DNA of 64,000 nucleotides, taken from the NCBI RefSeq assembly GCF_037138995.1, contig NZ_JBAXHI010000009.1, positions 62,001 to 126,000 of the forward strand, read 5' to 3'. Positions 25,643-35,099 of this stretch are shown here, piece after piece. Position 1 is the stretch's first letter. Every line of letters starts with the position of its first letter. The DNA is from Chlorohelix sp037138995 (lineage in GTDB: Bacteria; Chloroflexota; Chloroflexia; Chloroheliales; Chloroheliaceae). A model generated the notes under the pieces. The model ran no database searches and was not told where the DNA came from. It saw only the letters and a list, made by a program, of their open reading frames with translations. The position numbers and the translations under genes are program-made.

Positions 25643-27385
25643 TTAGAAAAGTCCCTGCGAGACTTCGGCTTTATCCGCTACCTCAGCAGTTAACGGCTGA
25701 TTTTGACCGGAACGGGGCGCTTCCTTGAATAAGAAACAAATCAAGATTGTCGCCACGCATATAAGCAAAACCGCAAAGAAGCCTTGTTGCAACGCTCCGG
25801 CAAAGGAAGTTTTTACCGAAGCAAATACCTGATTCAGCAGGTCAAGGCTTTGCTGAGCGTTCGGTCCGTCAGAGCTTTTGACCTTTTCTATAACCATATT
25901 GCGGTAGTCGGGATTAACCAGCGTCTGCGGATTAGTGGCAAATTGCAAAACTTGCGGAGGCAGATAACGCGCCGCATCTGCCGGGAGATTATTGGCTAAA
26001 TTGCTAGACATAGTGTTGTTAACCACAGTACCGACAATCGCAATTCCCAGAACCCCGCCCAATTGCCCGAAAAATCTCACTGCTCCAGTACCAACGCCCA
26101 GTTGCGAGCGCGGCAGCGAGTTCTGTACAGATAACGTCAAAATACTCCAGAACGGACCCATTCCCAGCCCTGCGATAATCATGAAAAATACCGCCTCGAT
26201 TATTGCGGTGGTAGGTGACATTTGCGCTATCAGGAACACACCCAACGCCATAATCAGTCCGGCTATAATCGTAATCACTACATAACGTCCGAGACGGCTC
26301 ACCAGAATCCCGGCTACCATTGCGCCCACCACCGAACTCAGCGTAAGCGGCGTAATCAACTCTCCGGCGTTAGTAGCGGATTCCCCCAAAATGCCCTGTA
26401 GAAAAAGCGGCAGGTAAATAATCAAGCCGATTACCACCATCATCTGCAACATCGAAAGCAACGAGGCTATGGTGAAAATGCGGTTGCGTAGAAGGTTTAG
26501 CGGTAAAATGGGGTCTGGCACAAACCGTTCTGCCAACACAAACAGCAAGTAAAGCGCTCCGGCAGCAATCAAAATGCCTACCACCTGCACTGAGTCCCAC
26601 GCATAGGTTTGGTTACTGCCCCATGTTAGACCCAACAACAGGCAAGTTGTGGCTGCTGCCACCAAAATTGCTCCTAGAAAGTCAATGCGGCGAATGGCTG
26701 CCCAACCGGTATGGGTGGCGCTGCGCTCGGACAAATTCCCCGGTAGGTAGAGCATCAACCCCAGCAATGCAAAGAATCCAATCGGCATATTAATATAGAA
26801 GACCCAACGCCAGCGCGTAGTTTCTGTTACCAAATCGCCCATGAGTAGTCCGTTATCGGTGAGCCAACCTCCTAGAGTAGGACCAATGAGATTGGCGATA
26901 CCGTAAACCGAGCCGAACAGTCCTTGCCACTTGCCCCGCTCTGATGGCGGAAAAATATCGCCCACCACCGTAAAGACAAGCGCAATACCTGTACCTGCTC
27001 CGAAACCCTGCAAGGCTCGGAAGGCGATAAACTGATCCATTGTCTGAGCCGCCCCTGCTAGCACAGAACCTATCAAGAATATCAAAGAACCGATTATCAA
27101 AAACCATTTGCGCCCGAATTGGTCTGAAAGCTTGCCTACGATTGGTATCACGGTGACAGATGCCAGCGCATAGGCTGTTACAGACCAAGTGTAGCGGTCA
27201 AACCCTTGCAAGGTACTGATAATTCGAGGTAATGCGGTGCTAATGATAGTTTGATCTAGTGCTTCTAACAAAAGAGTCAGCAGCAGTGCGCCAAGTACAC
27301 TGAACAGCGCAAAACCATGCAACCGCCGCCCGATTTCGCCCGGATGTGCGCTTGCTACTGCCCCTTTTGGGGATGATTGTTCCAT
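25643..27385 (-). CDS. MFS drug exporter, DHA2 (EmrB/QacA) family
   Basis: 580 residues from the ATG at 27385 (AAGGAT upstream; an in-frame TTG lies 21 nt earlier). Fourteen hydrophobic helices are visible. Motif C-like and DHA2 signatures include ALDQTIISTALPRI in TM1, the loop GKLSDQFGRKWFLIIG, FRALQGFGAGTG, WRWVFYINMPIGFFALL and GMGPFWSILTLSVQ. Members export drugs or toxic lipophilic compounds using the proton gradient. No regulator is adjacent. The C-terminus carries a final helix at ~545-565 (FFAVLLICVATILICFLF) and a charged tail. Confidence 0.93.
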   Translation of the reverse strand: MEQSSPKGAVASAHPGEIGRRLHGFALFSVLGALLLTLLLEALDQTIISTALPRIISTLQGFDRYTWSVTAYALASVTVIPIVGKLSDQFGRKWFLIIGSLIFLIGSVLAGAAQTMDQFIAFRALQGFGAGTGIALVFTVVGDIFPPSERGKWQGLFGSVYGIANLIGPTLGGWLTDNGLLMGDLVTETTRWRWVFYINMPIGFFALLGLMLYLPGNLSERSATHTGWAAIRRIDFLGAILVAAATTCLLLGLTWGSNQTYAWDSVQVVGILIAAGALYLLFVLAERFVPDPILPLNLLRNRIFTIASLLSMLQMMVVIGLIIYLPLFLQGILGESATNAGELITPLTLSSVVGAMVAGILVSRLGRYVVITIIAGLIMALGVFLIAQMSPTTAIIEAVFFMIIAGLGMGPFWSILTLSVQNSLPRSQLGVGTGAVRFFGQLGGVLGIAIVGTVVNNTMSSNLANNLPADAARYLPPQVLQFATNPQTLVNPDYRNMVIEKVKSSDGPNAQQSLDLLNQVFASVKTSFAGALQQGFFAVLLICVATILICFLFKEAPRSGQNQPLTAEVADKAEVSQGLF

Positions 27386-27849
27386 AAGTTTTATGTATCC
27401 TTTCAAGTTGTCTTATGATGTTCCGCCAAAGCAGCGGCGTGTGGAGCATGGGTTATCGGTTAAACGTATCAGCAATTCATGAAAAAGCCGTAGCTCTTCC
27501 GGGCTGAATATTGCAAAATATTGAGCAGAGAAACATATTAGTAAAAAACATTATAACAAAAAACGATTCTGCCAACTTTCATTTTATCGAGCGGTTGCCT
27601 TAACCGGATAATAAGGTCTTGAAATCCGCGCTAATCGTCCGATTTATACGATTTTGGCAGGAACAGCTAGTTACAATCCAATATAATCCTCGAACTAGCG
27701 CATGAAACAAATCTGACACTTTATACGTAGAAAAAGTGAATTGAGTAGTTAAAAAATTCTCACACAATTCCAAGCATTATATTGCTATAATACACTGTAG
27801 CTGCTAATATCAAATTGCGGGCTTAACTTAATATCAGGAGTTAGAAACT
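27386..27849. other. Divergent intergenic region
   Basis: 464 bp between the MFS gene (minus) and the BI-1 gene (plus). It becomes AT-rich toward 27780-27840, where the plus-strand promoter and an AGGAG ribosome site lie. No other feature is supported. Confidence 0.4.
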
Positions 27850-28569
27850 ATGTGGAACAACAATCAGAACAATAACTACCCGCCTGCATGGCAAGGGCAA
27901 CCCGTGTATGCAGGCGCTACTACGCTAGATCGCAGTAGCCTAATCCAGAAAGTAATGTGGTTTACCACCACCTCTATTGTAGCGGCGGCGGCAGGCGTAT
28001 GGCTTGGCGTGAACGGCTTACACAGCGCCTACAATATGAGCCGGGGTAGCTCAATCCTATGGATAATCGCTGAAATCGCTTTCATGATAGGAGCTATGTC
28101 GCTACGCAATGTTACGCCCATCAACTTCGTTCTGTTGTACGGCTTTGCTCTTTCGTCCGGTGTGCTGCTTGCCCCTACCATGCAAATTCTGTCAGATGCG
28201 GGCTATAGCGGCATCATAGTGCAAGCTTTGCTGATAACAGGCTCGCTTACCTTTGCCCTCGGCATATACGCTTGGACAACCAAGCGCGATTTCAGCGGAC
28301 TTGCGCCGTACCTTTTCGTAGCCGTTATCGGGCTACTAATCGTGAGTATGCTTAACATCTTCCTGCACAGTACAATGCTGTACAGCGTAATAATGTACGC
28401 GGGTGTGATGATTTTCAGCTTCTATCTTATCTTCGATGTGCAGCAAGCCAAGAAGAGTGAGAACACCATCGGTAACGCTATCGCTCTCAGCATCGGGATA
28501 TATTTGGATATTCTGAACCTGTTCCTCTTTATCCTGCAAATTCTGATGTCACTACAGGGACGGGATTAA
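27850..28569 (+). CDS. Bax inhibitor-1 / YccA family membrane protein
   Basis: 239 residues, start with AGGAG upstream. After an Asn/Gln/Pro-rich tail (MWNNNQNNNYPPAW), residues ~30-239 form seven hydrophobic helices as in BI-1 proteins: VMWFTTTSIVAAAAGVWLG, INFVLLYGFALSSGVLLAPT, LITGSLTFALGIYAW, FSGLAPYLFVAVIGLLIVSMLN, and the C-terminal FYLIFDVQQAKK...IALSIGIYLDILNLFLFILQILM, whose FDxQ and YLDxxNLF are the family hallmarks. Homologues are pH-sensitive calcium leak channels or modulators of FtsH. It has its own terminator. Confidence 0.93.
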   Translation: MWNNNQNNNYPPAWQGQPVYAGATTLDRSSLIQKVMWFTTTSIVAAAAGVWLGVNGLHSAYNMSRGSSILWIIAEIAFMIGAMSLRNVTPINFVLLYGFALSSGVLLAPTMQILSDAGYSGIIVQALLITGSLTFALGIYAWTTKRDFSGLAPYLFVAVIGLLIVSMLNIFLHSTMLYSVIMYAGVMIFSFYLIFDVQQAKKSENTIGNAIALSIGIYLDILNLFLFILQILMSLQGRD

Positions 28570-28597
28570 TTCCGAATAGAAGTATTAAAAATAGCTT

Positions 28598-28626
28598 GAG
28601 AGTGGCAGCGTTGCCACTCTTTTTTT
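28598..28626 (+). terminator. Rho-independent terminator
   Basis: GAGAGTGGCA and TGCCACTCT arms with a tiny loop are followed by seven T. It ends the BI-1 gene. Confidence 0.92.
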
Positions 28627-28631
28627 GCGGG

Positions 28632-29969
28632 TTAACTTATAGCTTTACTAACTTTCTGTACTTTACCCTGTGAATCCAGCACTACCACCAGTTTTAACGG
28701 TAAAGACTCTGCCTGTAGTTGAACTTTCACCTTACTTGTTGTATCCGCAAGTGCATCATTAGCCTTGTCATAAGTTTGTTTTGCCTCCGTTTTTCCATTA
28801 GCTACCAATGTCTTGAATTGCTCTTGGGTTTTGGAGTCGGCAAACCATCCATCCATTTCAGGAATCCGCTTTTCTACTTCCCCATAAAATTTATTTTGGT
28901 CATCCAACCACGTTTTAAGATCCTTCTGTACTTCCTCAATCCGGCTAACTGCAAGTTCTCTGCTCTCCGGCAGTGCGCTTCTTACCTGTGCTGACAACGC
29001 TCTGACGCTCAAAGCTGCCAGATAAACCTGAGATTGTCGCTGATAATCAGAAATACTTTTCTTAAATTCGTTGATTTTGCTATCATCCCGGAAACCTATC
29101 AACATCTTATCAAGCTTAATTTGTTTGAATGAGTCGTAAGAACGGGCTGCCTGCGTATGGTAAAAGCTGATAGTTTGCTGAGATTCACGCTCTACTTCTT
29201 CAAGTTGGGTGCGAAAACTTTCCAAGTCGGTTGGCGCAATTTTTCGCTGGTTCATAACCGTCTTGATACCGTTTAAGTATTTCAGATTTCCATCTATAAT
29301 GCTGATTTCTTTGTCATCAAGAAACGATTTGATAGCATCCAGCTTTTTATTAACTACCTCAAATTGCTGATTAATCCCATCCATAAACTGATCAAGCACT
29401 ATGCTGCTTACTAGAGTAAATACCAGAACGGAAGGTGCTATTGATGTTGGCTTGAATGGAGAAAAGCCAATATGCCCCACTATCTTACCTGTATTTTTCT
29501 CAGTTATTACGCTACTGACTCCTCCAATTTTATAGTTCATTTGCTCATAATTACCGTTCTTTAGACCCTTGCAAATAGCAGGCTGACAAATAACTGAATA
29601 GGTATTGGGTATCACGTTTGTAGGATTTTTAAGCGCAACCAGTGAAGTAGCTCCTACAAAAAAAGTATCCATCCCATCGAGGATGCTTTGATTCATGGGT
29701 ACTTCCTGCAACTGTTCGTTTACACCTTCGTATAAACTGATTTCCATCCAAGGGTTATCTTCTCCACCTACTTGCAACATATTTGGTTTTGGTACAGGTG
29801 TCGGGGAAGGTGCTGGAGTGTTAGTAGTCATCTGCACTATTGTATTTCCAGTTATTGGGCTTACTGAAACAGTCCCGCTATTAACGGTTGCCGATAAACC
29901 ACCGCAAGCAGACAAAATCAGGGTGAGTATTAAGAGATAAACTATGGCGAATCTTAGTTGTGGTTCCAT
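28632..29969 (-). CDS. Putative lipoprotein with long coiled-coil region, unknown function
   Basis: 445 residues from the ATG at 29969. MEPQLRFAIVYLLILTLILSAC is a lipoprotein signal ending LSAC. A GTG 33 nt earlier is an alternative but adds residues before the signal. After a Thr/Pro linker (TNTPAPSPTPVP) a globular part (~60-160) includes CQPAICKG. One hydrophobic stretch (SIAPSVLVFTLVSSIVLDQF) precedes residues ~185-400 with heptad-like helices. The helical part could insert in or span the envelope, as in some pore-forming or phage-resistance proteins, but I cannot name a family. Its composition is more AT-rich than its neighbours, like the methyltransferase upstream. Confidence 0.65.
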   Translation of the reverse strand: MEPQLRFAIVYLLILTLILSACGGLSATVNSGTVSVSPITGNTIVQMTTNTPAPSPTPVPKPNMLQVGGEDNPWMEISLYEGVNEQLQEVPMNQSILDGMDTFFVGATSLVALKNPTNVIPNTYSVICQPAICKGLKNGNYEQMNYKIGGVSSVITEKNTGKIVGHIGFSPFKPTSIAPSVLVFTLVSSIVLDQFMDGINQQFEVVNKKLDAIKSFLDDKEISIIDGNLKYLNGIKTVMNQRKIAPTDLESFRTQLEEVERESQQTISFYHTQAARSYDSFKQIKLDKMLIGFRDDSKINEFKKSISDYQRQSQVYLAALSVRALSAQVRSALPESRELAVSRIEEVQKDLKTWLDDQNKFYGEVEKRIPEMDGWFADSKTQEQFKTLVANGKTEAKQTYDKANDALADTTSKVKVQLQAESLPLKLVVVLDSQGKVQKVSKAIS

Positions 29970-30126
29970 GACTTGTGCATATTCCTTTGAAATTTTGTCC
30001 ACTTGTTTTGGAAAAATTGAATTAGATAGTTACTTCCCACATAGTTGGAACTTTCATGTTTGTATAGCCTCTCTCTTTCAGAAAGCCTACCACTTCTTGA
30101 GCTTGCAGGAACTCTTTTTTGATTTG

Positions 30127-31185
30127 TCAATAACAGGAAATAGCGACTTTAGGGTAATGCTTGGAAAGAACATCAGTGAGAAAGCTACCTTGAGTCAACT
30201 GCTGCTCTGTTTTATGCTTGCCTTCTATAGCTTCAAAAACCGCACGGATTACAGCCTCTACGACTGGCACAGCAACCGAGTTTCCGGTCAATTTTCTCAT
30301 TGCTCCGTAATTACGGACAATTTTGAAACTATCAGGAAATCCTTGCAATCTTAGCATTTCCCGCTCTGTAAGTCGTCTTTCCCCATCAACTAGTAGATAA
30401 TTATAAGAAGCTCCAGCCCTCAAAGCACAAGAATAGTTATAAGCGCTAACGTGACCCCCTTTATTTTCGTGCCAAACCGTGCGATGCGTGCTTATTCTAT
30501 CCCTCTTTGCCAATCGGTTTTGCTTAATCATTTCAGAAGCATAATAGAATTCAGAAACATTATCCTCAAGTATCTCTTCCAATGATTTCATAGGAACTCC
30601 GCCTTTGGACCAGCGAAACTCCACCGATTCTTTAAAGCCCACTATGAATACTCTTTCTCGCTTCTGCGGCAATCCAAAATTGAGAGCATTTAACACTTTA
30701 TACTGTGCCATGTATCCTAGCTCTTCCAAACTTTCCATGATACGTTTTAATGTATGACCTTTATCGTGACCAACTAACTGCTTTACGTTTTCCAAAACAA
30801 ACATTCTTGGTTTTTTTTCTGCTAGGATACGAACTATTTCAAAAAATAAAGTTCCTCTTGTATCCTCAAAACCTTTTCGCTCTCCAATAATACTGAAGGG
30901 TTGGCAAGGGAATCCAGCAAGCAGCAGGTCATGATCAGGTACGTTAGAAGCTGAAATTTTATGTATATCACCAAAGGGTTTCTCTCCGAAATTGGCTTCA
31001 TACATAGCTTGAGAATCTGAGTCAATATCTGAGGAAAGAACGCAGGAAGTAGAAATTCCTTTTTCCCTTGCTATATTCTCAACTGCCAAACGAAGCCCCC
31101 CAATACCACAGAAAAGATCTATGTACTTTAACTCCTTCAATCTTATTCTCCAACCATTATTCGGGATTTTTTGTTTATCTATCAT
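30127..31185 (-). CDS. Orphan DNA (cytosine-5) methyltransferase
   Basis: 352 residues with the full ordered C5-MTase motif set: I LKYIDLFCGIGGLRLA, IV LAGFPCQPFS with the catalytic Cys, VI VLENVKQLV, VIII QKRERVFIVGF, a target-recognition stretch ~200-270, IX RRLTEREMLRLQGFPDSF, and X GNSVAVPVVEAV. It methylates cytosine in an unknown short site. No restriction endonuclease is recognisable beside it; the next gene is a lipoprotein. The AT-rich composition and lack of a strong ribosome site suggest horizontal gain. It could be a solitary regulator or the survivor of a restriction-modification system. Confidence 0.92.
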   Translation of the reverse strand: MIDKQKIPNNGWRIRLKELKYIDLFCGIGGLRLAVENIAREKGISTSCVLSSDIDSDSQAMYEANFGEKPFGDIHKISASNVPDHDLLLAGFPCQPFSIIGERKGFEDTRGTLFFEIVRILAEKKPRMFVLENVKQLVGHDKGHTLKRIMESLEELGYMAQYKVLNALNFGLPQKRERVFIVGFKESVEFRWSKGGVPMKSLEEILEDNVSEFYYASEMIKQNRLAKRDRISTHRTVWHENKGGHVSAYNYSCALRAGASYNYLLVDGERRLTEREMLRLQGFPDSFKIVRNYGAMRKLTGNSVAVPVVEAVIRAVFEAIEGKHKTEQQLTQGSFLTDVLSKHYPKVAISCY

Positions 31186-31413
31186 ATTAAATCAAATTTG
31201 AGGGGTATCGTAAAGTCTCGATTATTTTGAAATCACAAAAGGCTTTCTCAAAATATCTTACACAAGAACCTCCACAAATTGGAATTGATTCTTAACTTGT
31301 CATAATAAGGGTCTTTTCTTTTTACATAACATGTATTAGAATAGCCTGTAGTAATCGTGTTATGTTAATTTCTCGCGTTTTCCGGCTCATACCCAAGGGA
31401 GGGGCTTTCCAAA

Positions 31414-32643
31414 ATGCGCCTAAACAATGCTTCGGACAGGAATTTTAAGCTAAACAGGTTGCGGATACTGGGAGTAGTATTCTTGCTAGTAACTGCCTTC
31501 AATTTGACCCCTACCGTAGAGGCAGGTTCTTTCACCGCGCCCGCTTTTGAAAATACTTGGCGTCGCCCCGATTTGCCCGTTTTACAACAAGCGGTCAAGC
31601 GCAGTTTTGTATATGGGGTAGAGGGCTTCTATTCCAGCTACGAACCTTATGATGAATCGCCCAATGGGCAACGTTTGGTGCAATATTTCGATAAAGCCCG
31701 CATGGAAATTACCCGTCCCGATTTTGACCAGAATAACCTCTACTATGTTACCAACGGCTTGCTGGTTAAGGAGTTGGTGCAAGGCAATCTACAATTGGGC
31801 GACCGTCGCTTCCAATCTCGTTATCCCGCTTACGATATTCCGGTCGTGGGTGACCCGATTAATAATGATGCGGCTACCTATGGCAGCTTTACCGATATTG
31901 CAAGCACACAGCTAAACCGTTCCAAAGAACCGCAGGTAGGGTTGCCAATTACGCAGACCATCAACCGCAAAGGCGTAATTGACAATAATCCGGGATTGGG
32001 CGCGTTGACCACATACGGCTATTATGAACCGGTGCTAGGTCACAATATCGCCAAGCCTTTCTGGGATTACTTTAATCAGAAAGGAATAATCTTTGAGGGG
32101 CAAAATCCAACAGTGGGTCTGGTGCTGAACTGGGTTTATACGGTGGGCTACCCCCTCACCGAGCCGATGTGGACAGTCGCAACCGTTGCTGGCGCCAAAC
32201 GCGATGTGTTGGTGCAACTTTTCGAGCGGCGTGTGCTGACTTGGACTCCCGGCAACCCGGATGATTTCAAGGTGGAAATGGGCAACGTAGGGCGGCACTA
32301 CTATTATTGGCGCTACGATCCCAAATACGATGTGCCGATAACACCTGCCTCGCGGGCTACTATCAATCCGACCGCCGCTTTCCCCGGTACAACCTTCGTG
32401 GTCAGGAGTGATAGCTTCATTCCCAATGAGGCAATCAATATTATGCTGATAACACCAGACGGCAAAACTAGCGCATCTTTTGATACTTGGGCTGCAAATG
32501 CCAAAGGTGAATTGCTCTACGTCTTTACTACTAATGCTGGAGCTACAAAGGGTGTTTATACCCTTATCTTCGATGGGCAAAAGAGCGGCAATCGCTCGAT
32601 AGTGTACTTCAAGCTCATTGGCATACCCGGCATAACCGAGTAG
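31414..32643 (+). CDS. Secreted shared-module protein with C-terminal Ig-like domain
   Basis: 409 residues; GGGAGGGG stands ~9 nt before the ATG. A signal peptide (ILGVVFLLVTAFNLTPTVEA) is followed by the module at ~40-310: FENTWRRPD, VQYFDKARMEITRP, VTNGLLVKELVQG, IPVVGDPINNDAATYGSF, INRKGVIDN, HNIAKPFWDYF, LTEPMWTVATVAG, LFERRVLTWTPGNP and VEMGNVGRHYYYWRY. The last ~90 residues form a beta-sandwich-like domain (INPTAAFPGTTFVVRSDSF...GVYTLIFDG) resembling adhesin or filamin-type Ig folds. No enzyme is fused here, so it may be the simplest version of the module, a candidate structural or anchoring protein. Confidence 0.85.
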   Translation: MRLNNASDRNFKLNRLRILGVVFLLVTAFNLTPTVEAGSFTAPAFENTWRRPDLPVLQQAVKRSFVYGVEGFYSSYEPYDESPNGQRLVQYFDKARMEITRPDFDQNNLYYVTNGLLVKELVQGNLQLGDRRFQSRYPAYDIPVVGDPINNDAATYGSFTDIASTQLNRSKEPQVGLPITQTINRKGVIDNNPGLGALTTYGYYEPVLGHNIAKPFWDYFNQKGIIFEGQNPTVGLVLNWVYTVGYPLTEPMWTVATVAGAKRDVLVQLFERRVLTWTPGNPDDFKVEMGNVGRHYYYWRYDPKYDVPITPASRATINPTAAFPGTTFVVRSDSFIPNEAINIMLITPDGKTSASFDTWAANAKGELLYVFTTNAGATKGVYTLIFDGQKSGNRSIVYFKLIGIPGITE

Positions 32644-32660
32644 GCTATTACAGAAGCTCG

Positions 32661-32693
32661 CCCCTTTTCCGGTTGCCGGGAAGGGGGTTTTTT
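32661..32693 (+). terminator. Rho-independent terminator
   Basis: CCCCTTTTCCGG pairs with CCGGGAAGGGG around TTG, followed by TTTTTT. It ends the module-Ig gene and lies just before the convergent small membrane protein. Confidence 0.9.
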
Positions 32694-32916
32694 ATTGGCG
32701 ATTAATCCGCTCTACCAACACCAAAACTACATAGGTGATGGCAGCTAGATATAACGCCAACGCGCCTTCAATTAGCAGATGTAACCAGAAATGGGAATCG
32801 GTGAAGGAGGCGGAGTATTCTTCACCCGCGATACGGGAAAAATGCCAAATGAGCGCACCCGCCAGCCCGGTCAGCCCGGAAAAAGCCAGTCGCGCCCTTG
32901 AAAGCTGTCGTTTCAC
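32692..32916 (-). CDS. Small two-helix membrane protein, unknown
   Basis: 74 residues. Two hydrophobic segments are visible (AFSGLTGLAGALIWHF and LLIEGALALYLAAITYVVLVLV) with a charged loop between (RIAGEEYSASFTDSHF). It begins 4 bp inside the 3' end of the rlmB-like gene, so it is the last gene of the cysE-cysS-rlmB operon. No family is recognised. Confidence 0.6.
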   Translation of the reverse strand: MKRQLSRARLAFSGLTGLAGALIWHFSRIAGEEYSASFTDSHFWLHLLIEGALALYLAAITYVVLVLVERINRQ

Positions 32917-33668
32917 TTCAGGGCGCGGCGCTGTCGCAGAATCTCATAGAGTGCCACCGAACCCGCTACCGCCGCGTTGAGTGATTCTACTCTGCCAAGC
33001 ATCGGTAACTTAATAAAGAAATCGCACTTTTCGCGCACAAGGCGACTCAAGCCTGCGCCTTCGCTGCCCACCACCAGCCCGATTTTGCCGGTGTAATCGG
33101 CACGGTCGTAATCTTGCGCGTCCGGTTCATGCTCTAGCCCTGCCACCCACACGCCGGATTCTTTCAACTCGTCCAACGCACGCGGCAAGTTTACCACCTG
33201 ACAGATATGAAGATGCTCGACTGCTCCGCTGCTGGCGTTGCGAACTGCGGGAGTAATCCCGGCAGCGCGGCGTTCGGGGATAATCAACGCAGTTACGCCC
33301 GTTGCTTCGGCGCAGCGAATGAGCGTACCAAGATTTTGAGGGTCTTGCAAATAGTCCAGTATCAAAAAAAGCGCATCTGGATTATCGGCAGCTTGCGACA
33401 GCACCTCATCAAGATTGGCGTAGCGATAATCTGAGACTTCGGCGACTATGCCCTGATGGTTGGCGTTGGTGGTGCGCTTGTCCAGTTCAGGGCGCGATAG
33501 TTTCTGCAAAGGGATTTTGCGTGCGGTTGTTTCCTTGAGAGCGAAATCCAACGTTCCGCCCGTTTTGGCTTCCGCGCCGTCAGCAAGATAAAGACGCAAA
33601 ACTTTAGTGCCGGCTTTGGTACTACGCAACGCTTCGGCGACCGCATTTCGCCCGTAAATTAATTCCAT
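32913..33668 (-). CDS. rlmB: 23S rRNA 2'-O-methyltransferase, TrmH/SpoU family
   Basis: 251 residues. The N-terminal substrate-binding domain (MELIYGRNAVAEALRS) is typical of RlmB, which modifies G2251 of 23S rRNA. The SPOUT knot motifs are present: 1 LILDYLQDPQNLGTLIRCAEATG, 2 GLVVGSEGAGLSRLVREKCD, and 3 LPMLGRVESLNAAVAGSVALYE. It starts 3 bp after cysS ends, a common arrangement (cysS-rlmB). Confidence 0.93.
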   Translation of the reverse strand: MELIYGRNAVAEALRSTKAGTKVLRLYLADGAEAKTGGTLDFALKETTARKIPLQKLSRPELDKRTTNANHQGIVAEVSDYRYANLDEVLSQAADNPDALFLILDYLQDPQNLGTLIRCAEATGVTALIIPERRAAGITPAVRNASSGAVEHLHICQVVNLPRALDELKESGVWVAGLEHEPDAQDYDRADYTGKIGLVVGSEGAGLSRLVREKCDFFIKLPMLGRVESLNAAVAGSVALYEILRQRRALK

Positions 33669-33671
33669 CGG

Positions 33672-35099
33672 TTAGCTTTCAAATTTCCAGCTTGTACCGT
33701 CCGGGCGATCTTCCACCTTCACTCCCAACGCCTTGAGCTTGTCGCGAATCTGGTCAGCAAGCTGATACTGTTTGGCAGATTTCAGAGCGGTGCGGGTTTC
33801 TACCAGCAACGAGATGAAAGGGGCGGCTTCCAGCCCACGTTTGGGAGAAGTATCACGGTCTAGGCGCAAACCTAGCACATTGCCAAGTTCCAGCAGAAGG
33901 GCGCGGGCTTCGTGCAAACTTTGCGGACTTGCGCCATGTTCGCGCTCTCGGTTTAGTTCGCGGGTCAGGTCGTATAAGGCGGCAAGCGCGATGGCGCTGT
34001 TGAAATCGCTGTCCATTGCTTCGATAAATCCGGCGCGAGCTTGTTCGATGGCAGCGTGTAATGTAGAGGTAGCAGCAGGATTACCTTCGGTATTGCCGGG
34101 TTCGCCCCATTTTTCCACTGAGCTAAAAACTGCTTTCAAACGTTCCAACCCACGCTGTGCTGCAATAAAGCTCTCCTCGCTGAAACTCAGCGGGTTGCGA
34201 TACACCGAGCCGAGAATAAAAGCGCGTAAGGTATCGGCATCGTAGTTTTCGAGGATGTTACCGACAGTCACAAAGTTGCCAAGCGATTTACTCATCTTGT
34301 CGCTGCCCATTTGGAGCAAACCGTTGTGCATCCAGTAGCGTACGAAAGGACGTTTGCCGGTAGCGGCTTCGCTCTGCGCGATTTCATTTTCGTGGTGCGG
34401 AAAAATCAGGTCGGCGCCGCCCCCGTGAATATCAATTTGCTCGCCTAGATGCTCAACAGCCATCGCGGTGCATTCGATGTGCCAACCGGGACGACCAGCG
34501 CCCCACGGGCTTTCCCAGCTTGGTTCTCCCGGTTTGGCGGCTTTCCATAGCGCGAAATCCAGCGCGTTCTCTTTGGCTTCGTCCGGCGCAATACGCGCAC
34601 CTACCATCAAATCATCGAGGCTCTGGTGTTTCAACTCGCCGTATTCTGGCTTAGCCTTGACTCGGTAATAGACATCGCCATTGCTGGCGGTATAGGCAAA
34701 CCCTTTTTCGATAAGGGTTTGAATGGCAGCAAGTATATTGCCTAACTCATTGGTGGCACGGGGGTAAATGGTAGCGCGTTTTACATTGAGCGCGTCCATC
34801 CATTCCAAAAACTGGTTGATGTATTTCTCAGTCATTGGTTGCCAAGGTACGCCCATTTCAGCAGCGCGTCTGATGATTTTGTCATCAATATCGGTGAAGT
34901 TCTGGGCGTGAATCACTTTGTAACCTCTGAACTCCAGATAACGCCGCACAATATCGTAAACGAGCGCACTCATGGCATGCCCGATATGGCTGTTATCGTA
35001 CACGGTAGGTCCGCACACGTACATGCGAACCTCTCCCGGCACGATGGTCTCAAATTGCTCGATTTTACCGCTCAGCGTGTTATATACCGTAAGCGACAC
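33672..35099 (-). CDS. cysS: Cysteinyl-tRNA synthetase
   Basis: 475 residues, full length. Class I signatures: HIGH motif within VCGPTVYDNSHIGHAMSALV and KMSKSLGNF. Zinc ligands follow the family: Cys in MYVCGPTVYD, Cys in GWHIECTAMA, and His/Glu in IFPHHENEIAQSEA. The C-terminal anticodon-binding helices include DQIRDKLKALGVKVEDRPDGTSWKF. The start lies 20 bp inside the cysE 3' end, so the two genes overlap and are co-expressed, as in other bacteria where cysE and cysS share an operon. Confidence 0.97.
   Translation of the reverse strand: MSLTVYNTLSGKIEQFETIVPGEVRMYVCGPTVYDNSHIGHAMSALVYDIVRRYLEFRGYKVIHAQNFTDIDDKIIRRAAEMGVPWQPMTEKYINQFLEWMDALNVKRATIYPRATNELGNILAAIQTLIEKGFAYTASNGDVYYRVKAKPEYGELKHQSLDDLMVGARIAPDEAKENALDFALWKAAKPGEPSWESPWGAGRPGWHIECTAMAVEHLGEQIDIHGGGADLIFPHHENEIAQSEAATGKRPFVRYWMHNGLLQMGSDKMSKSLGNFVTVGNILENYDADTLRAFILGSVYRNPLSFSEESFIAAQRGLERLKAVFSSVEKWGEPGNTEGNPAATSTLHAAIEQARAGFIEAMDSDFNSAIALAALYDLTRELNREREHGASPQSLHEARALLLELGNVLGLRLDRDTSPKRGLEAAPFISLLVETRTALKSAKQYQLADQIRDKLKALGVKVEDRPDGTSWKFES

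Noticed and set aside
29944..30354. Plus-strand ORF at the methyltransferase 3' end
   Set aside because: Overlaps the methyltransferase motif IX-X coding sequence in antisense and shows no protein-like pattern.
28632..31185. Complete restriction-modification system
   Set aside because: Only the methyltransferase is recognisable; the neighbour is a lipoprotein with a signal peptide, not a nuclease.
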